Below, in pieces: positions 34,410 through 46,188 of a stretch of DNA of 64,000 nucleotides. Both the position numbers and the translations under genes were made by a program. This stretch comes from Vesta saturnalis (taxonomy: Eukaryota; Arthropoda; Insecta; Coleoptera; Lampyridae): positions 1,595,722 to 1,659,721 of the forward strand of contig JARFJB010000821.1 in assembly GCA_036346205.1 (NCBI GenBank). The letters are read 5' to 3'. The notes beneath the pieces were generated by a model that searched no databases, was not told the origin of the DNA, and saw only the letters and a program-made list of their open reading frames with translations. Each line of letters opens with the position of its first letter. The stretch's first letter is position 1.

Positions 34410-34622
34410 TATCAGCCTCATTTTTCTATTTAGTTCATACAGTTCTATATCTAGTTTTAATTCATTTAATTTTTTCACTAACTCCTCAAGCCTCTTCTTT
34501 CTCTCATCAATACTTAATACTTTTGCTTTACTTCCTCTTTTTATCATAAGTATTTCTTTCGTCATGTCTGCCAATAAAAAGTTTACTGAATCGTGCGCAC
34601 GCAAATAACGCCCTTTCATCAT
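34410..34622 (-). CDS. Short coiled-coil reading frame, possible LINE ORF1 fragment
   Basis: A minus-strand reading is dominated by a heptad-like Leu/Lys/Glu stretch (RKKRLEELVKKLNELKLDI). It ends exactly at the mariner insertion, so any C-terminus lay across it. I do not recognise a family. A retroelement ORF1 coiled coil or a host exon are both possible. Confidence 0.3.
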
Positions 34623-34639
34623 AAATCTGCATCCTTCAA

Positions 34640-35117
34640 AACCACCAATCTAGACAAAAACTTCTTGTTTCCACAGACTGATTCTATTATTATACTTCTA
34701 AGAAAAGTAATATGATACCCCCTGCAGGTCATTACTCTTTGACCTTGAAGACTCTATTTTTAGATTTCTAAGAATTGTAATATGATCATGATGATGATGA
34801 CCTGGCAATTTTTTGGTTTAGGTTTGGATTTTGGCCTTGACATTTCGACCTCGACGCGCACCACAAATTTAAATTTCAACCAAAGGTTTGACCTTGAAAG
34901 AGCTGAAGAGCAGGACATTCATACATTCTCTCTCTCACTGCACAGTTATTTCAATTATCGCGTGAGCCAGGATCGGCTCTATATGACTAGTCATATGAGT
35001 CAGAATCGGCTCTATATGATTAGAGAAGTATTACGCACGTGCACGACAGATTAACTGACTTGACCTTCAAAGAAAATTCGTATACCGTGAGTCAGAACTG
35101 GCCCTATATCACTACTC
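34640..35117. other. Gene-free stretch with a diverged triplet repeat
   Basis: The segment gagtcagaatcggctctata occurs near 34995, with relatives near 34963 and 35090. Two copies are separated by a tgactagtcatatgag palindrome-like stretch. No gene recognised. Confidence 0.5.
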
Positions 35118-35662
35118 TTGCACTACTGTAAAATGCGTTAATTGCGAGGGAAATTACAATTAAGGACACAGAGATTGTAAAACGTGTAAAGAAAGGGTTG
35201 CAATCAAACTGTAAAGGTAATGGAAAAATGAAGTTATATTGATTCCAAAAAAAGAGGTTATTAATAGATCCCAAAGCCCACTGCAGGGTTTAACCTGCTC
35301 TCAAGCCGCAGTAGGGAATACACAGGCAAACGCTAAAGAAATAGTGAGCGAGTTATTACCGCACCTTAAGGTGGTAAGAAATGATATAATAAGATATAAT
35401 AAGAGAAAGCACACTATTTCTTCTAATACAAAACATGATTCAATTTGCATAGAACCACTACTAAAAAGTCAGAGCATCCCACACCTTATGTGAGTGACAA
35501 GAGGAAGAAAAATGAGCAAGAAAATATTACTGTGGATACTTTTGATGATGGAGACACTGAATCTAGCCAAGTTTCCAGTGACAGCCGTAAAAGATAAAAG
35601 GGCTGGCCGAAAGGAAAGCCTCGGAAGCCAGTTGAGTCAGATACTCATTTGTGATAACTGGT
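35118..35662 (+). pseudogene. LINE ORF1 fragment with zinc knuckle
   Basis: KCVNCEGNYN, a stop, then GHRDCKTCKERV form a CCHC-type knuckle (35130-35190) as in gag-like ORF1 proteins of I/R1/jockey LINEs. The downstream frame at 35239-35493 reads a Ser/Gln-rich segment ending in a helical NAKEIVSELLPHLKVV block. It likely belongs with the ORF2 relic starting near 36140. Confidence 0.6.
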
Positions 35663-35703
35663 GAACTGTGACATAACGAGCTGTGATATATTAATATTTA
35701 TGT

Positions 35704-35706
<3 letters not shown>

Positions 35707-35760
<54 letters not shown>
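35707..35760. repeat. TA microsatellite
   Basis: Pure (TA)n, about 27 units. Confidence 0.95.
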
Positions 35761-35761
<1 letters not shown>

Positions 35762-35846
35762 TTGAAGTCTTTGGTGACCAGTTAGTAGATAATTTTAATT
35801 AAATTTCTTAGGCATTGTTTCATTTGATAAAGAATTTTTATAGATT

Positions 35847-35851
<5 letters not shown>

Positions 35852-35898
<47 letters not shown>
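35852..35898. repeat. TA microsatellite
   Basis: Second pure (TA)n array, about 90 bp after the first. Confidence 0.95.
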
Positions 35899-35900
<2 letters not shown>

Positions 35901-36139
35901 CTGTCAACTTGAAGTGTATGGTATCTTTTTAAGTTATTTCTAGTAGGTCGTTGTCTGTTCTTACTTTACTATTAATTTTAAATACATTGGTGTGCACTAT
36001 TTAAGTTTGTTCTTTTTTTCTATAAATGTTACACCCTTGTTAACTATTTTACGATTTTTTTATTGAAAAAAATTTTTTACAAAAAAAAAATTCGTTTTTA
36101 ATTTTTTTTCGTTATTATTACCATATCCGATGGGCTTCC
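35899..36139. other. Unassigned T-rich spacer
   Basis: Homopolymer-rich. No gene seen. Confidence 0.45.
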
Positions 36140-37440
36140 ATCACTTTCATTCTACTACTAATCTAATTACTTATATCGACAACAACATACGGAATTCCTT
36201 CCTTAATCGACAACATATGATAGCGGTTTCTTTAGATTTAGAGAAAGCTTTTGATCTAACGTGGAGGTAGTACATCATTAGAACTGCACGAAAGGGGTTT
36301 ACAGCGACATCTACCCTTATTCATCAAAAACTTCCTTTCAAATCGATGTTTCAAGACAAGAATAGGAAATTGAATGTCCAAAGCATATACTATGGAACAT
36401 GGAATCCCTCAAGGTTCCGTTCCGGGCTGAACGGATTACAAAACCCTGTTAGAATATAAGAGCAGACGGACGACTAGCAGACCTGCTATTATAAGAGGGA
36501 TAGAGGCAATGGAAAAGCTGGGCGAAGAAAATGTAACACTTTTTAAAAATAAAATAGCATCATTTCCGCCTTGGGCAATATTTAATAAAAACGTGGTAAC
36601 AGAGTTGAAGTTACTAAATAGATGTGAAACTTCCCCATCTACCTATCGAGCGCGTTTCAGAGAATTGGTAGATAAGTATAAAAACTATACATATGTTTAT
36701 ACAGACGGTTCTAAAACGAATAAAGGAATCGGAAGCGCCATCTATACAAACAATAAATCCCACATCTGGTCCTATGATTCCACTACCAGCGTGTATTCTA
36801 CTGAATTATACGCAATTTGGCAAGCACTCCGTATGTGTGAATACCTTAGGGAAGGTAAACAGCAAATAGCATATATACAGATTCCCGTAGTGCAGTCACT
36901 GTAATTACAAGTAACTCACAATAAATAGAACCACTGGTCAACAATATAAAAGAACGCTTATATTACTTGAGTTCTTTAAAATTTAAAATTATGTTAATGT
37001 GGATATGTGGTCATGTAGGTATACATGGAAATGTTAAGGTTGATGAAGCTGCGCAAATTGCTGCAAATAATAATCAAGTTGATACAAACACTTTTCAACC
37101 TGCTGATTGGAAACGATGCGTAAGGAAAAAGATTATGCAAAAATGGGGTAGAATATGGGCAACTTCCAATATATTCCTAAGTAAAATTAAAAAAGACACT
37201 AAACCATGGAAGAATCGGTACAACCTTAACACAAGGTTACGCATAGGACACACTCATATTACACACCTAAATATGTTGGGTAATTCTGAACACAGGGTAT
37301 TTGTGCCATACACCATACACAGTGCCCCAGATACTCTTCGAATGTCCTATGTATGACCAAGAAAGAGAAACTTTAAGTCTAGCTAAAGATATGGACAGAA
37401 TAATGAGTGATAACATCAACGCATTCGTCAGCGAATAATA
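36140..37440 (+). mobile_element. LINE relic with reverse transcriptase remnant and RNase H (I-like)
   Basis: A reverse-transcriptase fragment with AVSLDLEKAFDLTW lies near 36215-36265, followed by a GIPQGSVP-like remnant near 36400-36425. An internal deletion then removes the catalytic YxDD and thumb regions. RNase H follows: YVYTDGSKTNKGIGSAIY near 36690-36745 (first Asp), an ELYAIWQAL block near 36805 (Glu), and a C-terminal WICGHVGIHGNVKVDEAA block near 36995-37055. A C-terminal RLRIGHTHITH segment carries a Cys/His tail near 37300-37360. RNase H in a LINE is typical of the I and related clades. The internal deletion and a stop near 36904 make it dead. Confidence 0.85.
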
Positions 37441-37555
37441 TTTTTAAAACGCATTGATATGTTTAAAGAGATCTAACTTCAAAATAGACAAATGGTGAAA
37501 GACCCAAGCAGTCGATGCCATCAACGCTAATAAAAGAAAAATAGTAGTAATAATA

Positions 37556-37835
37556 ACACAAACACACACACACACACGCGCACACGCACACGCACACGCA
37601 CACGCACACGCACACGCACACGCACACGCAAACGCACACGCACACGCACACGCACACGCACACGACAGCACGCACAGCACACGCACACGCACACGCACAC
37701 GCACACGCACACGCACACGCACGCACACGCCACGCTCACGCACACGCACACGCACACGCACACGCACACGCACACGCACACGCACACGCACACTCACACG
37801 CACACGTACACCCACATACACACACACTTATATAC
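37556..37835. repeat. CACACG/CACGCA microsatellite
   Basis: A long GC-containing CA repeat, immediately followed by a copy of the dispersed motif seen near 14.0-14.2 kb. All open frames over it are repeat artefacts. Confidence 0.95.
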
Positions 37836-37837
37836 CC

Positions 37838-37910
37838 TAGATTTTGCTATAATAATCGAATGCCAAATTTCATCACTCCAACTCAACCGCTAACGTGTTT
37901 ACATACACAC
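37838..37910. repeat. Third copy of the microsatellite-associated dispersed motif
   Basis: ttgctataataatcgaatgc and the following aaatttcatcactcc match 14015-14075 and, more weakly, 14183-14245. Confidence 0.6.
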
Positions 37911-39198
37911 TCGGGCACGCACGGACGCACTCACGCACACTTTGTCTTTGGTAACGCTGCGCTGTTGCCCATTTGCAGGTTTGTAGTGCAATATGTTTGG
38001 TGCTCATAAAAAATAAAATCGCAGCTCTAGAGTGCTCATTCGGTTTACTGTTTTACAGAAAATGTTTATAGTTTAATACTCGCCACAGACATAAAAACTT
38101 TTTAAAAATGAAATTACGCAGGTGGACATATTGAAAAAACCCAATAATGGATTTGTTGCTAAAACATGGTCTACTGTTTTTACACTGAATTACTTTGTTT
38201 AGTGTTACATTTTTTATAAAGATACTTTTATGCTTGAAATTATCTTCAAGGCTATATAGATGGAATTTTCTGTTCGACTGGTAAAGAGCTAAAAACAAAA
38301 TTGTGATTTTGTTGCTTTTTATGGATAAAGTTGCGAACCACTACCATATTATGAATTTGCATTTATTTATATTTCTTAATTAGTGTTTGTAGTGCATTTA
38401 CAAAGCTGCCCAAATAAATTCAACTTATATTATATCTCTTTATCCGACGTACATTAGTCCACATATCTAGTTATCTAGTGTGCTGACCATTTTGGACAGA
38501 AACTATTAATTTTGTCCACACGCTTTATATCCCCACCATCTTAATTCTTTAGAAGACTATCGACACAGTCATCGCATTGTAGATGTTCAAGTGCCTACTA
38601 TATACGAATTCTTTCAAACAGTGTGTGTAATTGTTAGTTAATTTATTTTATTATTAAAAGAAATTATTTAGAATATTTGTCACACTCATAAATAAAACTA
38701 GCATTTCTCCTCAAAATTTTGCGTTTAAAATTAAATTTAATGATGATAATAAAACGCACAATAAATTAAATACAAACGTACACAGGGTTCCCATTAGTGT
38801 GTAAAAGTCCCATATCTCTGTTTGTAGACTAGATATCAAAAATTCTTATAGTAAAATTGTAGCCAGCAGTGAGCTTCACATTTTGAAATTAGACAGCAAA
38901 ACATGGGGTGCTTTATAACACCGTGGTCAACCAAAGTTGTTTCTTTAATTGAACACTCTGTATATTATTGTGAATTTGAATTGCTCTTACTTTGCCCATC
39001 ACGCCAATATAAGGTTTTGATATGTTATACTGGGTATTTTGAAAGTTATGACCAATTTTAGATAAAAAACGTTATTATTTCAACGCCCTGTACAGCCCAA
39101 GATAATTAATAAAAAAATTACTTTTAGCATTCAGGATTTCTTATTATAGTGTACATTCATACAAAAAATTATTTTTTAATTATTGGTTAATTTGTATA
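37911..39198. other. Gene-free AT-rich stretch
   Basis: No convincing gene. Weak mariner-type end fragments (acacagggttcc near 38780, cgccctgtaca near 39085) hint at an old small element, but I cannot support its boundaries. Confidence 0.45.
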
Positions 39199-40150
39199 CA
39201 GGGTGAGTCAGAAAACGCTTATAAAATTTTCTTCGTTATCTTAAATGGACCACCCTATGTTTTATATGGTGTTTGAATAGACCTTTATTAACTCATTCAT
39301 TTTTGTGAACCATTCCTTACACCTACCGCTTTAATTCATTTATTTCTTTTAATAATTTCAGTTTAAATAGTAATTTAAATAATTATGAGAAAAAATCATG
39401 AAATAATAAATAATAATATTTAACATAAAAAGTAATTAACAAATCGAAAAAAATAAATATGAATGGCAGAATGGTGAAAACCTGATGTGAAAAATTTAAC
39501 TAAGGACTAATACCAGTAATAAATTTGATTAAGAATAACGAAAGTCAACATTTTACTTCTAATGAAAATGCTCAAAATGACCTCCTCTAACATTAACTCA
39601 ATGTTGTAATCTATTCTCAAAGGATCTTTGAACTGATCTTAAAGTGTATACAGTTATGTTACTAAATACTCTTCTAATTCTCTCCTCCATATCTTGCCGT
39701 GTTGTCTGCGGCTGCTCGGTAACTTCGTCTCTACTGACCTTGGAGGCCGCATAACTGGACCGTCTCTTCTAATCGATCGGTAGGGTATTCTGCGTTTAGG
39801 TAGTTTCGGACCATTTGGGAATGATGCACAGGAGCACCATCGTTCAAAATCCACATCCGACGTTTTATATTGAGAGGAACATGTCGCATTCATCTAGGGA
39901 GATGATTGCGCAAAAAAATTAAACACACTTCACCAGTAACTCACCCTTCAAAGAAATTGGGTCCCACAACGTAATCTCCGATGATTCCACCCCAAACGTT
40001 AATGGACCATCGGTTTTGGCTGTGTGTTCTTATCACGTAAGGGTTAGTATTTGAATAATGATGGTAATTGCGTATGTTTACAAATCCATTCTTATTTATT
40101 GTAGCTTCGTCGTATTTTGACAACCAACTTCCAGTCGTTTAAAAGCCATA
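39199..40150 (-). mobile_element. Decayed mariner, one terminus visible
   Basis: A left end cagggtgagtcagaaaacgc at 39199 follows TA. The minus-strand transposase relic lies inward. No matching right end was found up to 40.5 kb, so the 5' part of the gene and the right terminus are lost or unrecognisable. Confidence 0.65.
39560..40137 (-). pseudogene. mariner transposase relic
   Basis: The minus-strand reading starts inside the catalytic domain. The first Asp is in SKYDEATINKNGFVN, followed by an N-V-W-G-G-I strand near 40000-39970. After a stop, the second Asp block (DGAPVHHSQ) is visible in another frame near 39840. A RLEETVQ segment replaces the usual run-up to the third Asp, which I cannot find. 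A degenerate C-terminus with GGHFEHF-like residues ends near 39560. The N-terminal DNA-binding domain is absent. Confidence 0.75.
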
Positions 40151-40565
40151 TGCAAATTCGGAAACTGTTAGATTTGAAAGATATTTATTACTTGTAATAA
40201 TAATTACGACAACAAAATGTCAAACACTGTCACTTTCAAGCTTGAAATAAATAGTTGCCATGGAAACGACGAAACGTGTTTCCATTCGTGCATGTATAGG
40301 TTGATAATGTCATATTAGATTCTTTTGCGTTTCATTTCGATTATTATAAAATCCATTCAAACCAATTTAATGGTTTTTGTAGTAATACATAACTGACTCT
40401 ACGGTATCAATTTTTCCTTTGATACGTTAATGTCACACCCACCCCTTACGAAATTGCGTGTCATAAAATTTTAATCAAGACGTCAAAATACGTCCCCTTG
40501 CGTACGTTAGTATCCTAAAATTCCATTTCAAATAGTCAAACGGTTTTCGAGATATCTCCTTGTAA

Positions 40566-40569
<4 letters not shown>

Positions 40570-40652
<83 letters not shown>
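40570..40652. repeat. TA microsatellite
   Basis: Pure (TA)n, about 41 units. Confidence 0.95.
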
Positions 40653-40657
<5 letters not shown>

Positions 40658-40995
40658 CTAAAAGTTCGTCCTCGTCCTCGTCAAGCGCGGATGATAATAG
40701 CTTAACTATTGATAAGCGATCTGTGTGATTTATTTTATTTTATTCTGTTTGTATGATACGTGTATTTCCTTTGTTACAGGTTTTCTCACAGATCCAGTGT
40801 TTCGGATTGCTTATAAACTAATAAATACATAATCATTTTTTATAATTTTATAATGCACGTTACCTTTACTAGCTATAAATTGATCTAATCCAAAAAGGTA
40901 ATTAATGTCAATGTTAAAATAACCATACGTTCACAAAAGCCCTCAATGAACTTCCGAAGTCAACCTTTATATTATTTATCTCAAAAACTGCTGTT

Positions 40996-43900
40996 CAGTG
41001 TTGGGTAAGATCCATTTATTTAGGATCTAGATACAGATCCAAACACATTTTTAAAAACTGATCTAGATAAAGATCCAAGATCCGTACGTAAAAATGGATC
41101 TAGATAAAGATCAAAGATCCTTGAAATGGGATCTAGATCTTTTATAAAGATCCGACATTCCTAAAATTGTTTCGAGATTTTTCTAATTATTAATATTATC
41201 TTTAATTGCTAGTATTGCTGCTGATGAGTAGTACTCCCATTCCCATGATCATTTTTCATGTAATACAAATATTAGTCCGTAAGGTTAAATTATTAAGAAA
41301 AATAATATACAAATATAATTTTTATAGGTTTTTATTGAAAACTGACATTAATTATTTAACGCACTACAAATTACAAAATTAGTATTAGGTACACATTTAC
41401 ACTTGCAAGTTGCAATGTTAATTGTTAATTTAACTTAACACATAGTTGTTATACAATTATAAGGATAAGGACATTTATCTAAATTATTATAAGTATACAT
41501 TACATAATTACATTTTATTATCTAATTTTATTTTATTTTGTTTTAAAATTAATAGCATCTCAAATATATCATCACCTAATCTATTCCTACGAGGAGTTAA
41601 AATTAGTCCACCCATACTAAATATCCTTTCAACGGGGGCAGATGAAGGAAGTATAGAATTATATTTTAAAAAGATTTCTTTTATAGCAGGGTACATATTT
41701 AATTGCTCATAGTTAGTGCTTATGTCTTTAAAATAATTTGTGCATTATGAATCAAATGTTGTTTGCGATTGAGTATTTATTTTTAAAAAATCAAAGAATT
41801 CGTCCGTGGCAAAGGATTTTTTTTCAGTAAGTGTGAACTGAATTTCTGATTCTGAATTATTAAGATTTTCTTGAAATCCGGAATTGTTAAGTTCACACAA
41901 TAATTGCGTTTGACAGAATGCTGTTTCATTTTTAAAGGGGGTAATTTTTAACCACCATAATTTAAATTTTGGGTTAGAAATTGTGGATAACAGGTATGGT
42001 CGACTACTAGAATTTTTAATATCCATTATATTAGAGAAACGTCTTGTAAAGCCGTTCAATAAACATTCTCTTCTCTTCTAAGCTAGCTTTAATTTTGAAA
42101 AGTGTTGGCAAAACAGTACCTAACTGACAAGTTTTTTCATCTTGTAAAATATCTATTGCAACGGCTATAGGTTTTGTAACAGAAATATATTCGTTTAAAA
42201 ACACAAAATCTGACAGTTGGAACACGTCTAATTTTAATAACTTACAAACATCACTTAATTTTGCTTCAATATTAATTAGTTTAACACATGCGTCATACAT
42301 GGAATTCCAACGAGTAGGACAAGGAACTTTCAATTTGACACCGCAAACATTTTCTAACTGATCCGACGCCTTAGTTGACCTACTCACTAAATTTCATAAA
42401 GAATAAACTTTCCCAAAAACAGTATCGTACATTTTCTTATACCTTATGTTTTCAAATGCTTTAGCTGCATCTATCGTAATTACAAGGCTGAGTGTATGCG
42501 AACAACACTTAAAATGTTCGGGCAAAAGCACGTAAGTACTGTCAGTATCAAAAGCAGGTAATGATTCAACATCTACATCATTTTGATTTTGCAACTCTGT
42601 TAATTCGCTATCGCTGCTCTTATTACATATAGAAGCAGTAAATACGTTAAAAGCTTTATTAAAGTTGCTTGCGTTATCTGTTACCGTTCCTGAAATTTTA
42701 CCGAGATTTAATTTGTATTCGTTATGAATTTCACTTATTAATTCCGCAATTCTGTCAAATGTGTGTGCAAATTTAAATGGCCTACAGCTTAATGCAAAAT
42801 ATTTACGGAAGCTATTACTATCGATAAAGTGTGCAGTCATACCAAGATAACTTTTGTTATTGGTGCTCCAAACATCTGCAGTTGTACAGACGTATTTGGT
42901 TTTATTTAATTCTTCTATTACAGCACCGATAACTGCTGATTTCTCTTCTTCTAATTTACTCTTGAGCGTTTTTCGGTCACAAGGTTTTTTGCCAGAAAGT
43001 CCTTCTACTAACCTAATAAATGCGGGTTTTTCGACTGTACAAATAGGCCTCGTCTCTTCAATTATGTAATCTAAGACGAGTTTGTTAACCGAGTTCTTTG
43101 TGGTAGAACTGGTAGATCGTTGAAAAATGTTAGTCTTGTTGAAATTCTTCATTGATAAAATTTCGGTTTTACTTTTTTTTGTTGTCTTTTCTGCATCGAA
43201 TTTGCTAAATGTTACTGGATGCTTTCTCTAGAAAAAAAGGAGAAAGTGTATGTTAATTTATAAAATTCAGATTGAAGTCACTTCAAGTTTCAGTCAAAAT
43301 TTAGATAACACCAATTTTGAAAGCGACTGAATCCCATCTTTTTATGAATACAGGTATCGTAAACATTTAAAAAAGTTTTTTGATGCATTAGAGACTTTAA
43401 GAAATAAATCTCAACCTTTTGTAAACGTTCTTTTACACACGAAAAACTAAGTATTTTGCAACAAAAAATACTTTACGTAATTCATATAGAATTTAATAAG
43501 AAAAATTAAGTCTACAAATCACGTTTTGATATATCAGATGATGTATTTCGTAAGAATCCAATAAATGATACTAAAATTCTGCCAAAAACTATATTAATAC
43601 ATACCTTCATATGCCGAATAAAATTTCCTGTTGAAGTCACATGACCTTGTATTTGTGCGGGACAATTTAGACACGGGGTCACTATCTTGTTGTCACATTT
43701 TGATAAAATTTTATTCCATTAATTCAGCTTCGTCACTCATTGTTGATCTAACTAACAATTAACAAATGTGCTTTACTTAAAGTCGTATTCTTAAGAACTG
43801 AAGACAAGATTGTTGTTTTTCTATACCTCCTTTTGTTCGATTAAATTAGCAACAGGGAATTCCAGTTCCACTTAACTTAAGTACCTACTTTAATGGATGG

Positions 43901-44375
43901 ATGACCCCATTGTCATTACTCATTAAGTCATTAGATTAGCACTTAGCTGTCATTACCTGCCTTTGTAGATTTGGGAAACAAAAACAACCGACGGAAATAT
44001 TAACAAAGGAAATGAATAGTTCTATTATTGGTTATTTCGGAATCTAACATGCCTCAGGCAGTAGGTAATTGTGTAAATGTGTATGTATCTCTGTGGGGTA
44101 CGGATGTAACGGTCGTAACGGAGCATAATGTATTTTTTAAATATAAAGCTCTGTTGCCTCATGCCAGTTAAAAATTTCACAAAATACCCTTAAAATACAT
44201 TTTAAAATATTCTAATGGATCTTTGGATTCAAGTACTAAAGATCTGTTAAAATGTGATCTAGATCCAGATACTAGATCCTAGCAGAGCAAAGTATCTAGA
44301 TCCAGATCATAGATCCGTTTAGTGGATCTAGATCCTGGATCTAGATCACTTTGATCTAGATCCTACCCAACACTG
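40996..44375 (-). mobile_element. hAT element with GATCTAGATC-rich ends and 8-bp target duplication
   Basis: The ends cagtgttgggtaagatcc (40996) and gatcctacccaacactg (to 44375) are inverted and flanked by the perfect 8-bp duplication CTGCTGTT at 40988-40995 and 44376-44383. Both subterminal 150 bp are packed with GATCTAGATC, GGATCTAG and GATCC motifs. The 3,380-bp element carries a transposase on the minus strand that is broken by few lesions. Confidence 0.94.
41508..43740 (-). pseudogene. hAT transposase, BED finger, near-complete
   Basis: On the minus strand, exon 1 carries a BED-type finger (CLNCPAQIQGH ... IRHMK). It runs up to a GTATGT donor at 43604. A 377-bp intron ends in TCTAG, and exon 2 continues with the finger's last His (RKHP). 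The catalytic core follows: a TTADVWS block with the first Asp near 42880, a TVTDNASNF block near 42680 and a CCSHTLSL block near 42510. PCPTRWNSMYDA near 42310 marks the insertion-domain boundary. The dimerisation domain (ILPSSAPVERIFSMGG, then RNRL and FEMLLILK) ends near 41510. Lesions seen: TGA near 42394, a frameshift near 42050 and TAA near 41745. Codons are otherwise open. Confidence 0.9.
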
Positions 44376-44853
44376 CTGCTGTTATCCATGTTAAAATAGA
44401 GCATTATGATTCATTAGAAAGACCAATATAGAGATATTCAAAAAGAAAAAGATTCAGAAAAATAAAATAGTTTTTTTAAATAATACATAAATAATATAAA
44501 AAATAACAGATTAAGCAATCGTTATCATACCATCTGCTGTAACGAGTAATTAATGCATTTCAAATTAAAAAGAAATATTAACATAATATAAATATTAACA
44601 GGGTTATCTTTTTAAGTATTTGGGAAAAAATAATTTTTAATGAAACAAAGTAATGGCCAAATACAAAAATAAAGTAATAAATTAACTCTGACAATATAAT
44701 ACTATAAGTTTCAAGGTCTGTATATACCTTAATCTGTCTTGTTTTGTTTAGACTTGTCTGCAATGTTTGTTGTATTGATGGATATCTTTTTTTTTATAAA
44801 CATATCATGTCCAACACAAAAGCGCATTAATCTTTAGTAAGCTACAATATTGC

Positions 44854-44890
44854 TATAAAAATCCTATCGAAGCAGAAGACTCATCTTAGT
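44854..44890 (+). promoter_or_regulatory. TATA box and start region of OBP-like gene 2
   Basis: TATAAAA at 44854-44860 with a TCATCTTAGT initiator-like segment about 30 bp downstream. The ATG is at 44904. Confidence 0.6.
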
Positions 44891-44903
44891 ACGAGAAAAC
44901 ATT

Positions 44904-45524
44904 ATGGTGCATATTGGCCTCCTACTCTGTCTCTTTGCAACATACACTCATATAGCACAGGTATTTTTTGTTTAGTTGATATTAATTACAAGCAATATTT
45001 TGGACTATTAAATTGTTTTTGATTTTCTTTAACAAGAACATTTAACCCACTTACGAGCGTAATTTAATCTTGTGTAAGCAAAATCACTGGTTCATTATTA
45101 ATCATCTGTTAGGAATTTTATATGTTATTTCTAAATTCCTTTGTAGTGTGAATTATTGGACTACGCTGCTATTGCATGTGGCGAAAAATTGAAAATCGAT
45201 GCATCTGTTTTGGAAAGCTGGTTTAACGAGGATTTTATAATAACTGATGTTAACAATCAAGTAATTAAAGATGTGGCAAGATGCTGGATGGAAGAAAGGA
45301 AATTAATAACTAAAGATGAAGAAATCAACGTTGATGTTTGGGAAATTTACATGCATAAGGATGTATACCAATACTTCAAAAAAGCCAGACTAAGTGGCAG
45401 AGACGATATAGATAGAATAACTTTTGCAGAGTGCAAGAGTGAAATTGGTCTTCAGAAATCAATGGACGGCAAGGAAATTACTTTCTATAACTGTATTATT
45501 AAAAAATTTAAGGAATCATTGTAA
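44904..45524 (+). CDS. C-minus odorant-binding-protein-like gene 2 (two exons)
   Basis: Exon 1 (44904-44960) encodes a 19-residue signal peptide, MVHIGLLLCLFATYTHIAQ. The intron (44961-45146) begins GT and ends TTTGTAG in phase 0. Exon 2 (45147-45524) gives 125 residues, so the product is 144 residues, the normal size for insect OBPs. Cysteines in IACGEK, ARCWMEE, AECKSE and YNCIIKK match OBP positions 1, 3, 4 and 6. Positions 2 and 5 are lacking, which defines the C-minus class. The segment ERKLITKDEEINVD matches the OBP GLID..G.ID pattern. An extra Cys opens the mature protein. OBPs are secreted carriers of hydrophobic ligands in lymph, but tissue and ligand are unknown here. It is a paralogue of the gene at 21.0-22.2 kb. 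Another small secreted helical protein family is possible. Confidence 0.8.
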
Positions 45525-45939
45525 TCTATGTGAAACTTGAAATAATATACATTTGAGTAGATTTCATAACCTAAGACATATAAGATACTTTTCAATCGTA
45601 GTATAAATATTGTTTTAAAAAACATTGGTCGCTGTGAAACCTTTTTTTAATCCTCTTCAAAAAAGAGAATATAGTTAGTAAGAAAAACTTAGAGATGGAC
45701 AGGGCAGATAGAAAGTAATATGAAAAAAAGGACCAAATGAAGTTAATTTTGGCGTCAGGGTAAAATATCTGGTGTGGAACGACACACGACCTTCGAAAAA
45801 TAGATGACCCTACTTCATTAATACCTTTTCTATGATAATTATGCATCTCCTTTTTACCTTCCAACCTAAAGATACATATGTAGATATAGAAGGTTATGCA
45901 ATGGACTTTTTTTCACTAACCGTAAATCAACCTATTATC
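45525..45939. other. 3' flank of OBP-like gene 2
   Basis: Contains atctggtgtggaacgacaca near 45768, similar to the gene 1 flank. No other gene seen. Confidence 0.5.
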
Positions 45940-46134
45940 TGTGTATATGGGTGTACGTAGGCGCGCGGGTGCGCGTGTGCTAGTATATGCGTGTACGTGT
46001 GTGCGCGTGGGGGTGTGTGGGTGTGTGGGTGTGTGGGTGTGTGGGTGTGCGGGTGTGTGTGTGGGTGTGTGTGCGGGTGTGTGGGTGTGTGTGAGGGTGT
46101 GTGAGTGTGTGGGTGTGTGGGAGTGTGGGCGTGT

Positions 46135-46188
<54 letters not shown>

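Noticed and set aside
37444..37827. Three overlapping minus-strand frames of Cys/Val or Arg/Val repeats
   Set aside because: Translation of the CACACG microsatellite.
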